This document shows positions 24,915-33,819 of a DNA stretch of 64,000 nt, one piece after another. The notes under the pieces are model-generated. The model saw only the letters and a program-made list of their open reading frames with translations. It did no database searches and was not told the DNA's origin. This DNA is from Butyrivibrio proteoclasticus B316 (GTDB taxonomy: Bacteria > Bacillota > Clostridia > Lachnospirales > Lachnospiraceae): the NCBI RefSeq assembly GCF_000145035.1, contig NC_014387.1, positions 2,904,001 through 2,968,000 on the forward strand. The letters are read 5' to 3'. Position 1 is the stretch's first letter. Each line of letters starts with the position of its first letter. The translations under genes were made by a program, and so were the position numbers.

Positions 24915-25097
24915 TCATGCAAACTTGTTAAGCTCAGCGTTGTAAGTATATCCTACGTCTTTAAGTTTTTGAACTATTGTCTCCAGTTCGGATGTGCTGA
25001 TATCGAGTCCTTCTGCCAGGGCATCCAGATTTCCATATTCATCGCGAAGCTTCATATTTATAAAACTTAGTAGCATTATTGGATCATTTGGTATCAT
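24915..25097 (-). CDS. DUF4250 protein
   Basis: 60 residues: MIPNDPIMLLSFINMKLRDEYGNLD, then a helix-turn-helix-like part ending GYTYNAELNKF. This matches the small DUF4250 family, common in Clostridia and Bacteroidetes and of unknown function. Its start is one base past the clpB stop, so it is translated with ClpB. A role tied to protein quality control is inferred only from this linkage. Confidence 0.85.
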   Translation of the reverse strand: MIPNDPIMLLSFINMKLRDEYGNLDALAEGLDISTSELETIVQKLKDVGYTYNAELNKFA

Positions 25098-25098
25098 A

Positions 25099-27699
25099 TT
25101 ATCTCCTGTCCCTGACCGCCCTTGCTGTCAGTTCTCCGCTTTCGACATCAAATTCTATAGCATCATGTGGCTGTACCTGATCTTCAAGAATGAGCTTAGC
25201 AGATAAGGTTTCAACATACTTCTGAATGTATCTCTTAAGCGGGCGGGCACCATATATAGGATCATAAGCATTATCAATGACATAATCCTTGGCTGTATCG
25301 GTAAGTCTGACTGTTATCTCTCTGTCTGCAAGCCTCTTATTAAGGTCTGCAATTACAAGATCAACAATGCCACCAATATTATCCTTGGTCAGAGGCTTAA
25401 ACATGATTATTTCATCAAGTCTGTTGAGAAACTCAGGTCTGAAATGAGCCCTCAGATCTTCCATGGTCTCTTTTTCCGCCTCTTCACTAATCGTGCCATC
25501 ATCCCTAATACCATCAAGAAGATACTGAGCGCCGATGTTTGAAGTCATTATAAGGATCGTATTCTTGAAATCCACAGTTCTGCCCTGAGAATCTGTGATT
25601 CTTCCATCATCCAGTACCTGCAACAGGATATTGAAAACATCCGGGTGAGCCTTTTCCACCTCATCAAAAAGAACTACCGCATAAGGTTTTCTTCTGACAG
25701 CTTCTGTCAGCTGACCACCCTCATCATATCCTACATATCCTGGAGGTGCTCCAATGAGTCTTGATACACTATACTTCTCCATGTACTCACTCATGTCAAT
25801 CCTGACCATATTATTCTCATCATCAAAAAGTGCTTGTGCAAGACTCTTTGCAAGTTCAGTCTTTCCTACACCTGTAGGTCCAAGGAACAGGAATGAGCCG
25901 ATTGGTTTGGTAGGATCCTTGATTCCGGCCTTGGATCTCATGATTGCTTCTGAAACCTTAACTACAGCATCGTCCTGACCTATTACTCTCTGGTGGAGTT
26001 CATCAGGAAGGTGAAGTGTCTTATTTCTCTCACTCTCCGTAAGTTTGTTAACGGGAATACCTGTCCATCTGCTGATAATACCGGCAATTTCCTCATCTGA
26101 TACTCTTTCATGTACGAGTGTTGTGTCAGACTCTTTTTCTCTTACCAGTGCCTCTGCCTCTTCAAGTTCCTTCTTAAGAGCAGGGAGTTTACCATACTGA
26201 AGTTCTCCAGCCTTTTCATAATCCCCATCTCTCTGGGCAATCGCAATTTCAGAATTAATTGTATCTATCTGCTCACGCATAGCCGCAAGCTTATCCACAG
26301 CCTCTTTTTCATTGGACCACTGGGTCTTGCGAAGATCAAACTCCTCTTGAAGTTCAGCAAGCTCTTTCTGCAAGTTTGCAAGTCGCTCTTTGCTAAGAGA
26401 ATCATCCTCTTTCTTAAGAGCTGCCTCTTCAATCTGCATCTGCATGATCTTACGATTAAGCTCATCAAGTTCAGCAGGCATTGAATCCATTTCTGTCTTG
26501 ATAAGTGCGCAAGCTTCATCTACAAGGTCGATAGCCTTATCCGGCAGAAATCTGTCAGAAATATATCTGTTAGACAGAACTGCTGCACTCACCAGAGCAC
26601 TGTCCATGATCTTAACTCCGTGATATACCTCATATCTCTCCTTGAGTCCACGCAGAATACTGATAGTATCCTCTACTGTCGGCTCATCTACCATTACAGG
26701 CTGGAAACGTCTCTCAAGAGCGGCATCCTTCTCAATATACTGTCTGTACTCATTAAGTGTTGTGGCACCAATACAATGAAGTTCGCCTCTTGCAAGCATA
26801 GGCTTTAGCATATTACCTGCATCCATGGCTCCATCAGTCTTGCCTGCGCCAACGATAAGGTGCAGCTCGTCAATGAAAAGAATTATCTCTCCATCTGATC
26901 CTTTTACATCTTCCAAAACCGCCTTGAGTCTTTCCTCAAATTCTCCGCGATACTTGGCGCCTGCAACAAGGGCTCCCATATCAAGAGAGAAGATCTTCTT
27001 GTCCTTAAGAGCTGTCGGCACATCACCGCTTGCAATTCTCTGGGCAAGTGCCTCTACAACAGCAGTCTTACCTACACCGGGCTCGCCTATCAGAACAGGA
27101 TTGTTCTTGGTCTTTCTGGACAAAATCCTGATAACATTTCTGATCTCAGTATCTCGTCCAATTACAGGGTCAAGTTTCTGTCTCCTGGCCTTCTCAACAA
27201 GCTCTGTACCATATTTGCTGAGAGTATCATAAGTAGCCTCAGGATTGTCTGTAGTAACATTTCTGTTACCCCTTACCTCTGAGAGCACCTGAAGAAATCT
27301 GTTCCTGTCAATTCCAAATTCCCTGAGTATCTCTTTGACCTCTCTATTAGGCTTCTTTATAACGGCCATGAACAAATGCTCTACAGATACATATTCATCA
27401 CCAAGTGCTCTGGCCTCGTCCTCAGCAGATAAAAGAGCCTTATTAAGGTCTGATCCGATATAAGGATTACCTCCCTGTACCTTGGTCCTCTTACTCAGGG
27501 CCTGTTCAATCCTGTTAAGAAATGATGCAGTATCAATTCCCATTTTCTCAACAAGTCTGGCTATAAGGCTATCGTCTATTGTCATAAGCGCGTAGAGAAG
27601 ATGTTCCTGTTCTATCTCCTGGTTGCCATAATCCATAGCAACCTTCTCACAGCGATTAACCGCTTCTATTGATTTCTGCGTAAATTTCTGTATATTCAT
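25099..27699 (-). CDS. clpB: ATP-dependent disaggregase ClpB
   Basis: 866 residues, the full length. N-domain (1-145), first AAA module with GEPGVGKT, the long middle coiled coil (about 400-530, with [11 protein letters not shown] and [16 protein letters not shown]) that identifies ClpB rather than ClpC/ClpA, second AAA module with [12 protein letters not shown], and C-terminal [11 protein letters not shown]. No ClpP-binding IGF/IGL loop is evident. It rescues aggregated proteins with DnaK. The start has AAGGGAGGGAG upstream. No CIRCE or CtsR-like operator was found; the promoter lies in the preceding terminator. Confidence 0.97.
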   Translation of the reverse strand: MNIQKFTQKSIEAVNRCEKVAMDYGNQEIEQEHLLYALMTIDDSLIARLVEKMGIDTASFLNRIEQALSKRTKVQGGNPYIGSDLNKALLSAEDEARALGDEYVSVEHLFMAVIKKPNREVKEILREFGIDRNRFLQVLSEVRGNRNVTTDNPEATYDTLSKYGTELVEKARRQKLDPVIGRDTEIRNVIRILSRKTKNNPVLIGEPGVGKTAVVEALAQRIASGDVPTALKDKKIFSLDMGALVAGAKYRGEFEERLKAVLEDVKGSDGEIILFIDELHLIVGAGKTDGAMDAGNMLKPMLARGELHCIGATTLNEYRQYIEKDAALERRFQPVMVDEPTVEDTISILRGLKERYEVYHGVKIMDSALVSAAVLSNRYISDRFLPDKAIDLVDEACALIKTEMDSMPAELDELNRKIMQMQIEEAALKKEDDSLSKERLANLQKELAELQEEFDLRKTQWSNEKEAVDKLAAMREQIDTINSEIAIAQRDGDYEKAGELQYGKLPALKKELEEAEALVREKESDTTLVHERVSDEEIAGIISRWTGIPVNKLTESERNKTLHLPDELHQRVIGQDDAVVKVSEAIMRSKAGIKDPTKPIGSFLFLGPTGVGKTELAKSLAQALFDDENNMVRIDMSEYMEKYSVSRLIGAPPGYVGYDEGGQLTEAVRRKPYAVVLFDEVEKAHPDVFNILLQVLDDGRITDSQGRTVDFKNTILIMTSNIGAQYLLDGIRDDGTISEEAEKETMEDLRAHFRPEFLNRLDEIIMFKPLTKDNIGGIVDLVIADLNKRLADREITVRLTDTAKDYVIDNAYDPIYGARPLKRYIQKYVETLSAKLILEDQVQPHDAIEFDVESGELTARAVRDRR

Positions 27700-27730
27700 A
27701 ACTCCCTCCCTTCCAGAAAACTATAGCATA

Positions 27731-27776
27731 AAAAGGATTGTTATTGTTGTTCTATTACAACTATAACAATCCTTTT
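27731..27776 (-). terminator. Terminator of the cob(I)alamin adenosyltransferase gene
   Basis: A 14-bp perfect stem (27731-27744 with 27763-27776) and an inner TTGT/ACAA stem. On the - strand it ends in a short T-run (TTTT, then ATGC). It lies 34 nt past the stop of the gene at 27810. Confidence 0.88.
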
Positions 27777-27788
27777 TTCATATGTCAA
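27760..27788 (-). promoter_or_regulatory. clpB promoter embedded in the upstream terminator
   Basis: On the - strand, consensus TTGACA (27783-27788), exactly 17 nt, TATAGT (27760-27765). The -10 lies inside the terminator hairpin, so the clpB transcript would begin inside or just past the loop. Confidence 0.72.
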
Positions 27789-27809
27789 CAATTTCCTTTT
27801 ATGTCCGGA

Positions 27810-28343
27810 TCAGAATTCAATTCCCTCTCTGGCATCAATCCCCTTATCATATGGGTGTTTTATCTTCTGCATATTGGTAATATAATCAGCACTCTCTGAC
27901 ATAAAATCAGGTGCATCGCGCCCTGTCAGAACGATCTCCATATCCTCAGGACCATCTTCAATTAGATTTTCCAGTCTTTCCTTGTCTATAATCCCGTAGT
28001 TATAAGGATATGTTACTTCATCCAGAATAAGCACGTCACACTGCCTGTTCATGATAAGTGTTTCTATTTCATCAAGAATCTCATTGTGAACCTTTGTGTA
28101 TTCTTTAGTCTGCTCGGAGTCATCTTTCTTGTACCAGCCAAGATCTGTATTATTCCTGACAATCGTAATTCCCTCTATACAGCTAAGGCTATTAAGCTCA
28201 GAAGTATCTCTTCCCTTCATAAACTGAGCAAATACAACCTTCATTCCGGCGCCTGCTGCCCTGACAGCAAGTCCTATCGCCGCTGTAGTCTTGCCCTTTC
28301 CGTCACCTGTATACAAGTGGATAAAACCAAGTTTTTCTGACAT
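27810..28343 (-). CDS. cobO: Cob(I)alamin adenosyltransferase (CobO/BtuR type)
   Basis: Adenosylates corrinoids to make coenzyme B12. 177 residues; P-loop YTGDGKGKTTAAIGLAVRAAG, FAQFMKG, VLILDEVTYPYNYG and LTGRDAP are the CobO/CobA/BtuR signatures. ATG at 28343 with AAGGAGAG just upstream; earlier in-frame codons lack a site. The upstream neighbour looks like a corrinoid-protein reactivation factor. No cobalamin riboswitch was recognised in the 105-nt spacer. Confidence 0.94.
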   Translation of the reverse strand: MSEKLGFIHLYTGDGKGKTTAAIGLAVRAAGAGMKVVFAQFMKGRDTSELNSLSCIEGITIVRNNTDLGWYKKDDSEQTKEYTKVHNEILDEIETLIMNRQCDVLILDEVTYPYNYGIIDKERLENLIEDGPEDMEIVLTGRDAPDFMSESADYITNMQKIKHPYDKGIDAREGIEF

Positions 28344-28448
28344 ATTCTCTCCTTCCTGTAATCTGCTGTCTACTACCTGCCATGCCAAGCCAGCAAAGTG
28401 TAAATCATTTTCTAAGATAATGCAGTAATAACTGCCCTTTTGCTTGCA

Positions 28449-29063
28449 TCAGGCGGTATCTCTCATATTACAGTTAACATTATTGCAGCATGAACATCTA
28501 TTAGATTTCTTTTGGCTCTCATCCAAAAGAGGCACTACAAACAAGACGCTCTTTTTAGGAATCATCGCATAAGCCTCATTGTAGGTTACAACTTTTTGTC
28601 CTAAAAAGCCCATAAGCCTTGGTACTTCCGACATAGGAAGAGTATTATCCCCTGTAAATATATAGTTTCCTGCATACTTACCTGTAATTTCATGGAGCTT
28701 TTTATCTATCTCGTCATAGGCGGCCCATAATAACTCAAGTCCAATACAATCTAGCATATAGCCCTTGTGGATATCACCCCTTGTCAAAAGGTTCTCCTGA
28801 TATTCATCAAACGCCTGCCCTAACGTGGCTATGACTACAGCCTGCTCCTCTGAGCAATCTTCTTTTTCGTCATACTTATCATCAAACTCCAAAACACTTC
28901 CCGAGCTCTTTATTACATAGTGAAACTCAGCATGAATTCTTGGCATCACCTGTTTGTACAACCGAAATATGTCATTTTTATCTTTTTCTTCAAAATGATA
29001 TCTCCTGATAAAATCTGATATGCAGCTTTCATCAAGTGATACGCTAAGCGGAATGAAATTCAT
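28449..29063 (-). CDS. Corrinoid (MetH-type) reactivation-like protein
   Basis: 204 residues. The central helix pair (GDIHKGYMLDCIGLELLWAAYDEIDKKL) and the PRLMGFLG...AYAMIPKKSVLFVVPL segment resemble the activation domain of B12-dependent methionine synthase and stand-alone homologues. The C-terminus adds a Cys cluster (RCSCCNNVNCNMRD), as seen in stand-alone corrinoid activators. It lies 105 nt upstream of the adenosyltransferase gene on the same strand. The assignment rests on pattern similarity by eye, so the family is likely but not certain. MetH itself is not in this window. Confidence 0.6.
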   Translation of the reverse strand: MNFIPLSVSLDESCISDFIRRYHFEEKDKNDIFRLYKQVMPRIHAEFHYVIKSSGSVLEFDDKYDEKEDCSEEQAVVIATLGQAFDEYQENLLTRGDIHKGYMLDCIGLELLWAAYDEIDKKLHEITGKYAGNYIFTGDNTLPMSEVPRLMGFLGQKVVTYNEAYAMIPKKSVLFVVPLLDESQKKSNRCSCCNNVNCNMRDTA

Positions 29064-29091
29064 GTTTAGATATCTTCCAATGTCTAATCTT

Positions 29092-30069
29092 TTATATTTC
29101 GTGTCGCTTTTTTATTATTAATCTCATAAGGCCCATCTTATAAAGAACCATGTGGATCACTGATTTAAAATAAATCTTTGAAGCGCACTCCTGCGTAAGA
29201 ATATATTTTTTTATCCAATTTTCTATTACGTCATGGCTAATATATCTTTTAACATAGTCAAACCAGTATTCGCCTTTATAAACATATGGTGTATGCCATG
29301 GCTTCACCGGCTGAGCATAATGAATAATGACAGGATTATCAATAGCCTCATGTATTTCATCTACTGAAAAATACTTAGTAATAAAACCAGCATATCGATC
29401 TTCTTTATAATTTAAAAACCTATATTTTACAAGCGCATTATATTTAAGTTCAAGGAAAAGAATCTTATCCTTGCAAGCAATATTTAATATATCCTGATCA
29501 GCAAAGATAAGCTTTTCCTTTGATAGCTCTAAGAAATCCCGAATAAGATTATCTTCTCTTATCTTTCTAAGATTCATTAGCAGAACTCCGGCATTAATAT
29601 ATCCTGTAGTGTCCGGTCTGCGTGATCTATAGTCAAATCCTGTTATATATTTGGCAGCTTCAATATCACGCACTGCGCCAATATAATTATTATCCATATC
29701 AACCGTAAAAAGATTTGATAAATCCCTGCAAACTATGGTATCTCCATCCACATAAATGCACCTGTCATATTCAGGCAAAAGTTCTGCCAGTAATAGTCTG
29801 TACATAGTAGGTATAGAAGTATGTTTAAGTACTATAGTAGATTCACTAAAAGCACTTCCCATATCTATAATTCTTATCTCAAGGTTATCAAATATTGATT
29901 CAAGTGACTTGATCAGATCAATCTGTTCGATTGGTAAATTTGAAGGAGTCAATAAATATATAATGTAGTCAAATCTCTTATCCGCAAAATGCATAAGTGA
30001 ATGCATTGCTACATATGTTGGAACAATAAAGTTTTCATCAGATGAAAACGCAAAACAAAGCCTATCCAA
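29092..30069 (-). CDS. Family 8 glycosyltransferase
   Basis: 325 residues from a TTG at 30069 with GGAG 7 nt upstream. GT8 marks: LCFAFSSDENFIVPTYVAMHSL, the DxD motif YVDGDTIVCRDL, INAGVLLMNL, QDILN and the C-terminal HYAQPVKPWH. These are retaining enzymes that use UDP-Glc or UDP-Gal to build surface glycans. The C-terminus is basic and hydrophobic, likely membrane attached. It stands alone between the corrinoid gene and a DUF308 gene. Confidence 0.88.
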   Translation of the reverse strand: MDRLCFAFSSDENFIVPTYVAMHSLMHFADKRFDYIIYLLTPSNLPIEQIDLIKSLESIFDNLEIRIIDMGSAFSESTIVLKHTSIPTMYRLLLAELLPEYDRCIYVDGDTIVCRDLSNLFTVDMDNNYIGAVRDIEAAKYITGFDYRSRRPDTTGYINAGVLLMNLRKIREDNLIRDFLELSKEKLIFADQDILNIACKDKILFLELKYNALVKYRFLNYKEDRYAGFITKYFSVDEIHEAIDNPVIIHYAQPVKPWHTPYVYKGEYWFDYVKRYISHDVIENWIKKYILTQECASKIYFKSVIHMVLYKMGLMRLIIKKRHEI

Positions 30070-30120
30070 GTTTTCTCTCCAAGTTTCAAACAATTATTAT
30101 GTCAAAAATAATATATTTTG

Positions 30121-30723
30121 CTATTTTTCCTGATGTTCTTCTACCACTACAGCTTCAACATCTATAGCCTCTTTTTCCTGCTGGACTCTCCCGGCTGCAG
30201 AGCCTACAAGTACCGCTGTTATCAGGTTAGTTACTCCGTCAATTATCAGAAAGACTCCAATCAGCGTAACTGCAATCTCCTTGGCATTGGTCGGATTAAA
30301 GAACAAAAATGCACCAAGGCCTACAGTTACAAATGCAATAATAAGCGAAATCCACCAGGTGGTTGATTTATACCTGATAAGTGATACAGTCTGGCCCAGA
30401 TTACTTAGACCACTGATCAAAATAAAAATACCAAAAAGCTTGGGAATAAAATCTGTAAACTTTCCTGGGTTAGCAAAAATCCATGCGCCTACTGCTGCAA
30501 TTATTATCCCTGCAACAAATCCTCCGGAAATCGTAAAACTCTTTTCCTTGTGAACAAGATAAGTAATTATAAGAACTGCACCAATGACAATAAGTAAAAC
30601 AGCAAGCACTCTGGCCATCACATCAAGACTTGCAGCCGTCCATACAGCTAAAATAATACCAACAACTATAAGTACGATAGCTCTGATCAAATAATCCGGT
30701 CTTATATTTTTTAGTGTTTTCAT
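30121..30723 (-). CDS. DUF308/HdeD-like membrane protein
   Basis: 200 residues with six short hydrophobic helices in pairs, each pair with a Gly-rich turn (IVVGIILAVWTA, IIIAAVGAWIFANPGKF, VGLGAFLFFNPTNAKE, LIGVFLIIDGVTNLI). This is the repeated DUF308 pattern related to HdeD. A charged tail (VEAVVVEEHQEK) ends it. Membrane located, function unknown in Firmicutes. ATG with AAGGGGA upstream. Confidence 0.85.
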   Translation of the reverse strand: MKTLKNIRPDYLIRAIVLIVVGIILAVWTAASLDVMARVLAVLLIVIGAVLIITYLVHKEKSFTISGGFVAGIIIAAVGAWIFANPGKFTDFIPKLFGIFILISGLSNLGQTVSLIRYKSTTWWISLIIAFVTVGLGAFLFFNPTNAKEIAVTLIGVFLIIDGVTNLITAVLVGSAAGRVQQEKEAIDVEAVVVEEHQEK

Positions 30724-30786
30724 ATAAAATCCCCTTTAGATGACGTAATACCTTTATCAGCAATTATAAGACACCTGTTCGCCCTT

Positions 30787-30815
30787 TTGCAATCCTTGTC
30801 CACATCAAATATAAT
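30787..30815 (+). promoter_or_regulatory. engB promoter
   Basis: TTGCAA (30787-30792), 17-nt spacer, perfect TATAAT (30810-30815), about 65 nt before the engB start. Confidence 0.8.
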
Positions 30816-30879
30816 AGGGTAGAAACAAATAAATATCTAACGATGAATTTGTAAATAATGAATAAGAAAGAGATTAAAA

Positions 30880-31482
30880 ATGGTAATTAAAAACGTAAAT
30901 CTTGAAACAGTATGTGGAATAACCAGTACACTTCCGGATAACATTCATCCTGAATTTGCTTTTGCCGGAAAGAGTAATGTTGGCAAGAGTTCACTTATAA
31001 ACGGTATTATGAATCGTAAGAATTACGCCAGAACATCCCAGGAACCCGGCAAAACTCAAACCATCAACTACTACAATATCAACGATGAGTTCTATCTTGT
31101 AGACCTTCCTGGATATGGTTTTGCGCGTGTCCCCGAGAAAGTCAAGGAGCAGTGGGGCAAGATGATTGAAAATTATCTTCATACATCAAGGCAGCTCCTT
31201 AGAGTATTCCTTCTTATAGATATCAGACACGAACCCTCAGCTAATGACGTTCAGATGTACAAGTGGATTGTTCATCAGGGTTTCCAGCCAGTCATCATTG
31301 CGACCAAGTCTGATAAGATCAAGAAATCCCAGCATGAGAAGCACCTCAATATGCTGCGCAACACACTAGGACTTCCGGATGAGATTAAGATATTCCCGTA
31401 TTCAGCCCTTTCCAAAGAAGGCCGTCAGGAAATTTATGATTTCATGGATGAGCTTCTGGCCGAGGCCAACACGCAGAAGTAA
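30880..31482 (+). CDS. engB: Ribosome biogenesis GTPase YsxC/YihA
   Basis: Essential GTPase for late 50S subunit assembly. 200 residues. G1 GKSNVGKSSLIN, G2 PGKTQTINYY, G3 DLPGYGFARV, G4 TKSDKI, G5 YSALSKEG. The ribosome site is weak (AAGAAAGAG). In Bacillus this gene follows tig-clpP-clpX-lon in the same direction; here it is convergent with clpX, with a large repeat element between, and lon is absent. Confidence 0.96.
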   Translation: MVIKNVNLETVCGITSTLPDNIHPEFAFAGKSNVGKSSLINGIMNRKNYARTSQEPGKTQTINYYNINDEFYLVDLPGYGFARVPEKVKEQWGKMIENYLHTSRQLLRVFLLIDIRHEPSANDVQMYKWIVHQGFQPVIIATKSDKIKKSQHEKHLNMLRNTLGLPDEIKIFPYSALSKEGRQEIYDFMDELLAEANTQK

Positions 31483-31490
31483 AAAAGATA

Positions 31491-31654
31491 TTGCCTATTC
31501 GCAGAAATACGCTGTTCTTGGGCGAAAATTATTGCCTATTCGCAAAAATACGCAGTTCTTGGACGAAAAATATTGCATATTCACAAAAATACGCAGTTCT
31601 CGGACGAAAAATATTGCAAATTCGTAGAAATACGCAGTTCTCGGACGAGGAGAT
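31491..31654. repeat. Four tandem 41-bp repeats
   Basis: Units begin with TTGC at 31491, 31532, 31573 and 31614, exactly 41 bp apart. The core (ATTCGCARAAATACGCAGTT then CTYGGACGAAAAATA) is well conserved; the last unit diverges in its final 7 bases. 41 is not a multiple of 3, so the open frames through it are accidental. It begins 9 nt after the engB stop, and its last unit forms the left arm of the palindrome at 31620-31775. Confidence 0.93.
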
Positions 31655-31775
31655 AATTACCCAAATGAAAAAACAGATAAATGTCGATTTCTCTGAATAA
31701 CATGAAATGAGACATTTATCTGTTTTTGAATTTAGGGTAATTACGACGCAGACGAAAACAAGTATTTCTACGAAT
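31620..31775. repeat. 156-bp imperfect palindrome between engB and clpX
   Basis: Nested matching arms share one centre at about 31698: ATTCGTAGAAATAC (31620-31633 with 31762-31775), TAATTACCC (31654-31662 with 31735-31743) and a 16-nt AT-rich inner arm ending in ATGTC (31670-31685 with 31711-31726). The RNA would form a long hairpin in either direction. It could serve as a bidirectional terminator for the convergent genes or be a non-autonomous mobile palindromic element. Confidence 0.85.
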
Positions 31776-31782
31776 CCCCTAG

Positions 31783-33051
31783 TTATTTAGCCTGCTTAAG
31801 CTTCTTTTGATCCTTGTGAACAATGAGTGGCTGGCTTGTTCCATCAACAGATGCGTCAGTGATAACACATTCGCTGATAGTATCATCTGATGGAATTTCA
31901 TACATAACATCCATCATTGTCTTCTCCATGATAGAGCGAAGGCCTCTTGCTCCAGTCTCTCTCTCGTATGCCATCTGAGCTATCTTGTGTACAGCCTCAT
32001 CCTCGAATGTAAGCTTAACATCATCAAAGTCAAAGAGCTTCTGATACTGCTTAACAAGAGCATTCTTGGGCTCTGTGAGGATTCTCATAAGAGCTTCCTT
32101 GGATAATCCCTCAAGAGTTACTGTAATAGGCACACGTCCTACAAACTCAGGGATAAGACCAAATTTAACAAGGTCCTGAGGTGTAACTTCCTTGAGCACT
32201 TCACCGATTTCTCTCTCAGACTTATCTGCTATCTCAGCATTAAATCCGATTGAGTTGCGGTCAAGTCTTGCCTCGACAATCTTATCAAGGCCATCAAATG
32301 CGCCACCACAGATAAAGAGAATGTTGCTGGTATCAATCTGTATAAGCTCCTGATGAGGATGCTTACGTCCACCTTGAGGTGGAACACTTGCAACAGTACC
32401 CTCTACAATCTTAAGAAGTGCCTGCTGAACACCTTCGCCTGAAACATCACGAGTAATTGAAACATTCTCACTCTTCTTGGTAATCTTGTCTATTTCATCG
32501 ATATAAACGATACCATACTGGGCACGCTCAATATCATAATCTGCATTCTGGATGAGTTTGAGGAGGATGTTTTCTACGTCCTCACCTACATATCCAGCCT
32601 CTGTAAGAGTAGTTGCATCTGCTATAGCAAAAGGAACATTGATGATCTTGGCCAAGGTCTGAGCAAGATATGTCTTACCTGAACCTGTAGGTCCTATCAT
32701 GATAATGTTACTCTTCTGAAGTTCTACATCGTTCTTGTCATCATTCTTGGGAGCAAGAACTCTCTTGTAATGATTGTAAACTGAAACAGCAAGTACCTTC
32801 TTGGCCTCATCCTGTCCGATTACGTACTCGTCAAGAAAGTTTCTGATTTCAGCAGGCTTCAAAAGATTGATCTGCTGTGTTTTACCTGATACAGGTTCAT
32901 CCTCAAATTCTTCCTCAATGATATCTGCGCAGATATCTACGCATTCATCACAAATATATACTCCTGCAGGTCCTGCTATTAACTTTTTAACCTGATCCTG
33001 TGTCTTGTTACAAAAAGAGCACCTGATCTCTCCGGAATTCTTTCCTGCCAT
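31783..33051 (-). CDS. clpX: ClpX unfoldase subunit
   Basis: 422 residues. N-terminal zinc domain ([11 protein letters not shown]...CDECVDIC), Walker [13 protein letters not shown], Walker [10 protein letters not shown], the pore loop GYVGEDV and the RKHPHQE segment. It unfolds tagged proteins and feeds them to ClpP, encoded immediately upstream. ATG at 33051 with AAGGAG 4 nt upstream; an earlier in-frame codon is rejected. Confidence 0.97.
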   Translation of the reverse strand: MAGKNSGEIRCSFCNKTQDQVKKLIAGPAGVYICDECVDICADIIEEEFEDEPVSGKTQQINLLKPAEIRNFLDEYVIGQDEAKKVLAVSVYNHYKRVLAPKNDDKNDVELQKSNIIMIGPTGSGKTYLAQTLAKIINVPFAIADATTLTEAGYVGEDVENILLKLIQNADYDIERAQYGIVYIDEIDKITKKSENVSITRDVSGEGVQQALLKIVEGTVASVPPQGGRKHPHQELIQIDTSNILFICGGAFDGLDKIVEARLDRNSIGFNAEIADKSEREIGEVLKEVTPQDLVKFGLIPEFVGRVPITVTLEGLSKEALMRILTEPKNALVKQYQKLFDFDDVKLTFEDEAVHKIAQMAYERETGARGLRSIMEKTMMDVMYEIPSDDTISECVITDASVDGTSQPLIVHKDQKKLKQAK

Positions 33052-33119
33052 ATTTCTCCTTAAATCGTGTCTAGGTAATAACCTCTCCGACACATAAAAT
33101 ATAATACTATATTACTCTA

Positions 33120-33725
33120 TTACTTCTTGTCTTCCTTTTCTGAAGGACGATTCTCAATAATAGAATCAATAAGGCCATAATCAAGAGCTTCCTGGGCTGA
33201 GAGCCAGTTATCTCTCTCTGTATCAGCAGCTACCTGTTCATAGCTCTTGCCTGTATTAGCAGCAAGCATTCTGTTCATCTTCTCTTTAGTCTTCAGGATA
33301 TGCTTAGCAGCGATTTCAATTTCTGTAGCCTGTCCCTGTGTTCCACCAAGTGGCTGATGGATCATAACTTCTGCATTAGGAAGAGCCATTCTCTTGCCCT
33401 TAGCACCGCCTGCAAGAAGGAATGCTCCCATGCTGGCTGCCATACCAATACAGATTGTGCTGACATCGCACTTGATATAGTTCATTGTGTCATAAATAGC
33501 CATACCGGAAGAAATCTCTCCTCCTGGGCTGTTGATGTACATATGGATATCCTTGTTTGGATCTTCTGCCTCGAGGAACAGGAGCTGTGCAACTATAGTA
33601 CTAGCTGAAGCTGCATTAACCTCTTCTCCAAGGAATACAATTCTCTCTTTTAAAAGTCTGGAATAGATATCGTAAGATCTCTCTCCACGGCTTGTCTGTT
33701 CAATGACATAAGGTATTAAACTCAT
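33120..33725 (-). CDS. clpP: ClpP protease subunit
   Basis: 201 residues, serine protease of the ClpXP complex. The triad is visible: Ser in [11 protein letters not shown], His in VMIHQPLGG and Asp in [11 protein letters not shown]. The N-terminal axial loop [22 protein letters not shown] is standard. It is transcribed with clpX, 68 nt away. Confidence 0.97.
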   Translation of the reverse strand: MSLIPYVIEQTSRGERSYDIYSRLLKERIVFLGEEVNAASASTIVAQLLFLEAEDPNKDIHMYINSPGGEISSGMAIYDTMNYIKCDVSTICIGMAASMGAFLLAGGAKGKRMALPNAEVMIHQPLGGTQGQATEIEIAAKHILKTKEKMNRMLAANTGKSYEQVAADTERDNWLSAQEALDYGLIDSIIENRPSEKEDKK

Positions 33726-33819
33726 ATTCTATCTTCCTTTCCAAGCATAAAAGCACATATCAAGAATATTATAATGCTTATTTCTTCTTTTTAAAAGCAT
33801 TTTGCAATCAAAGGCATTA

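Noticed and set aside
27700..27810. CIRCE or CtsR operator upstream of clpB
   Set aside because: No TTAGCACTC/GAGTGCTAA pair and no GGTCAAA repeat seen.
28344..28448. Cobalamin riboswitch upstream of cobO
   Set aside because: No B12-box-like sequence and too short for the aptamer.
31491..31654. Possible CRISPR-like array
   Set aside because: Units are contiguous with no unique spacers, and no cas gene is present.
31491..31700. Open frames of 69 and 82 codons through the 41-bp repeat
   Set aside because: The unit is 41 bp, so each copy is read in a different frame; there is no ribosome site and the frames overlap engB or the palindrome.
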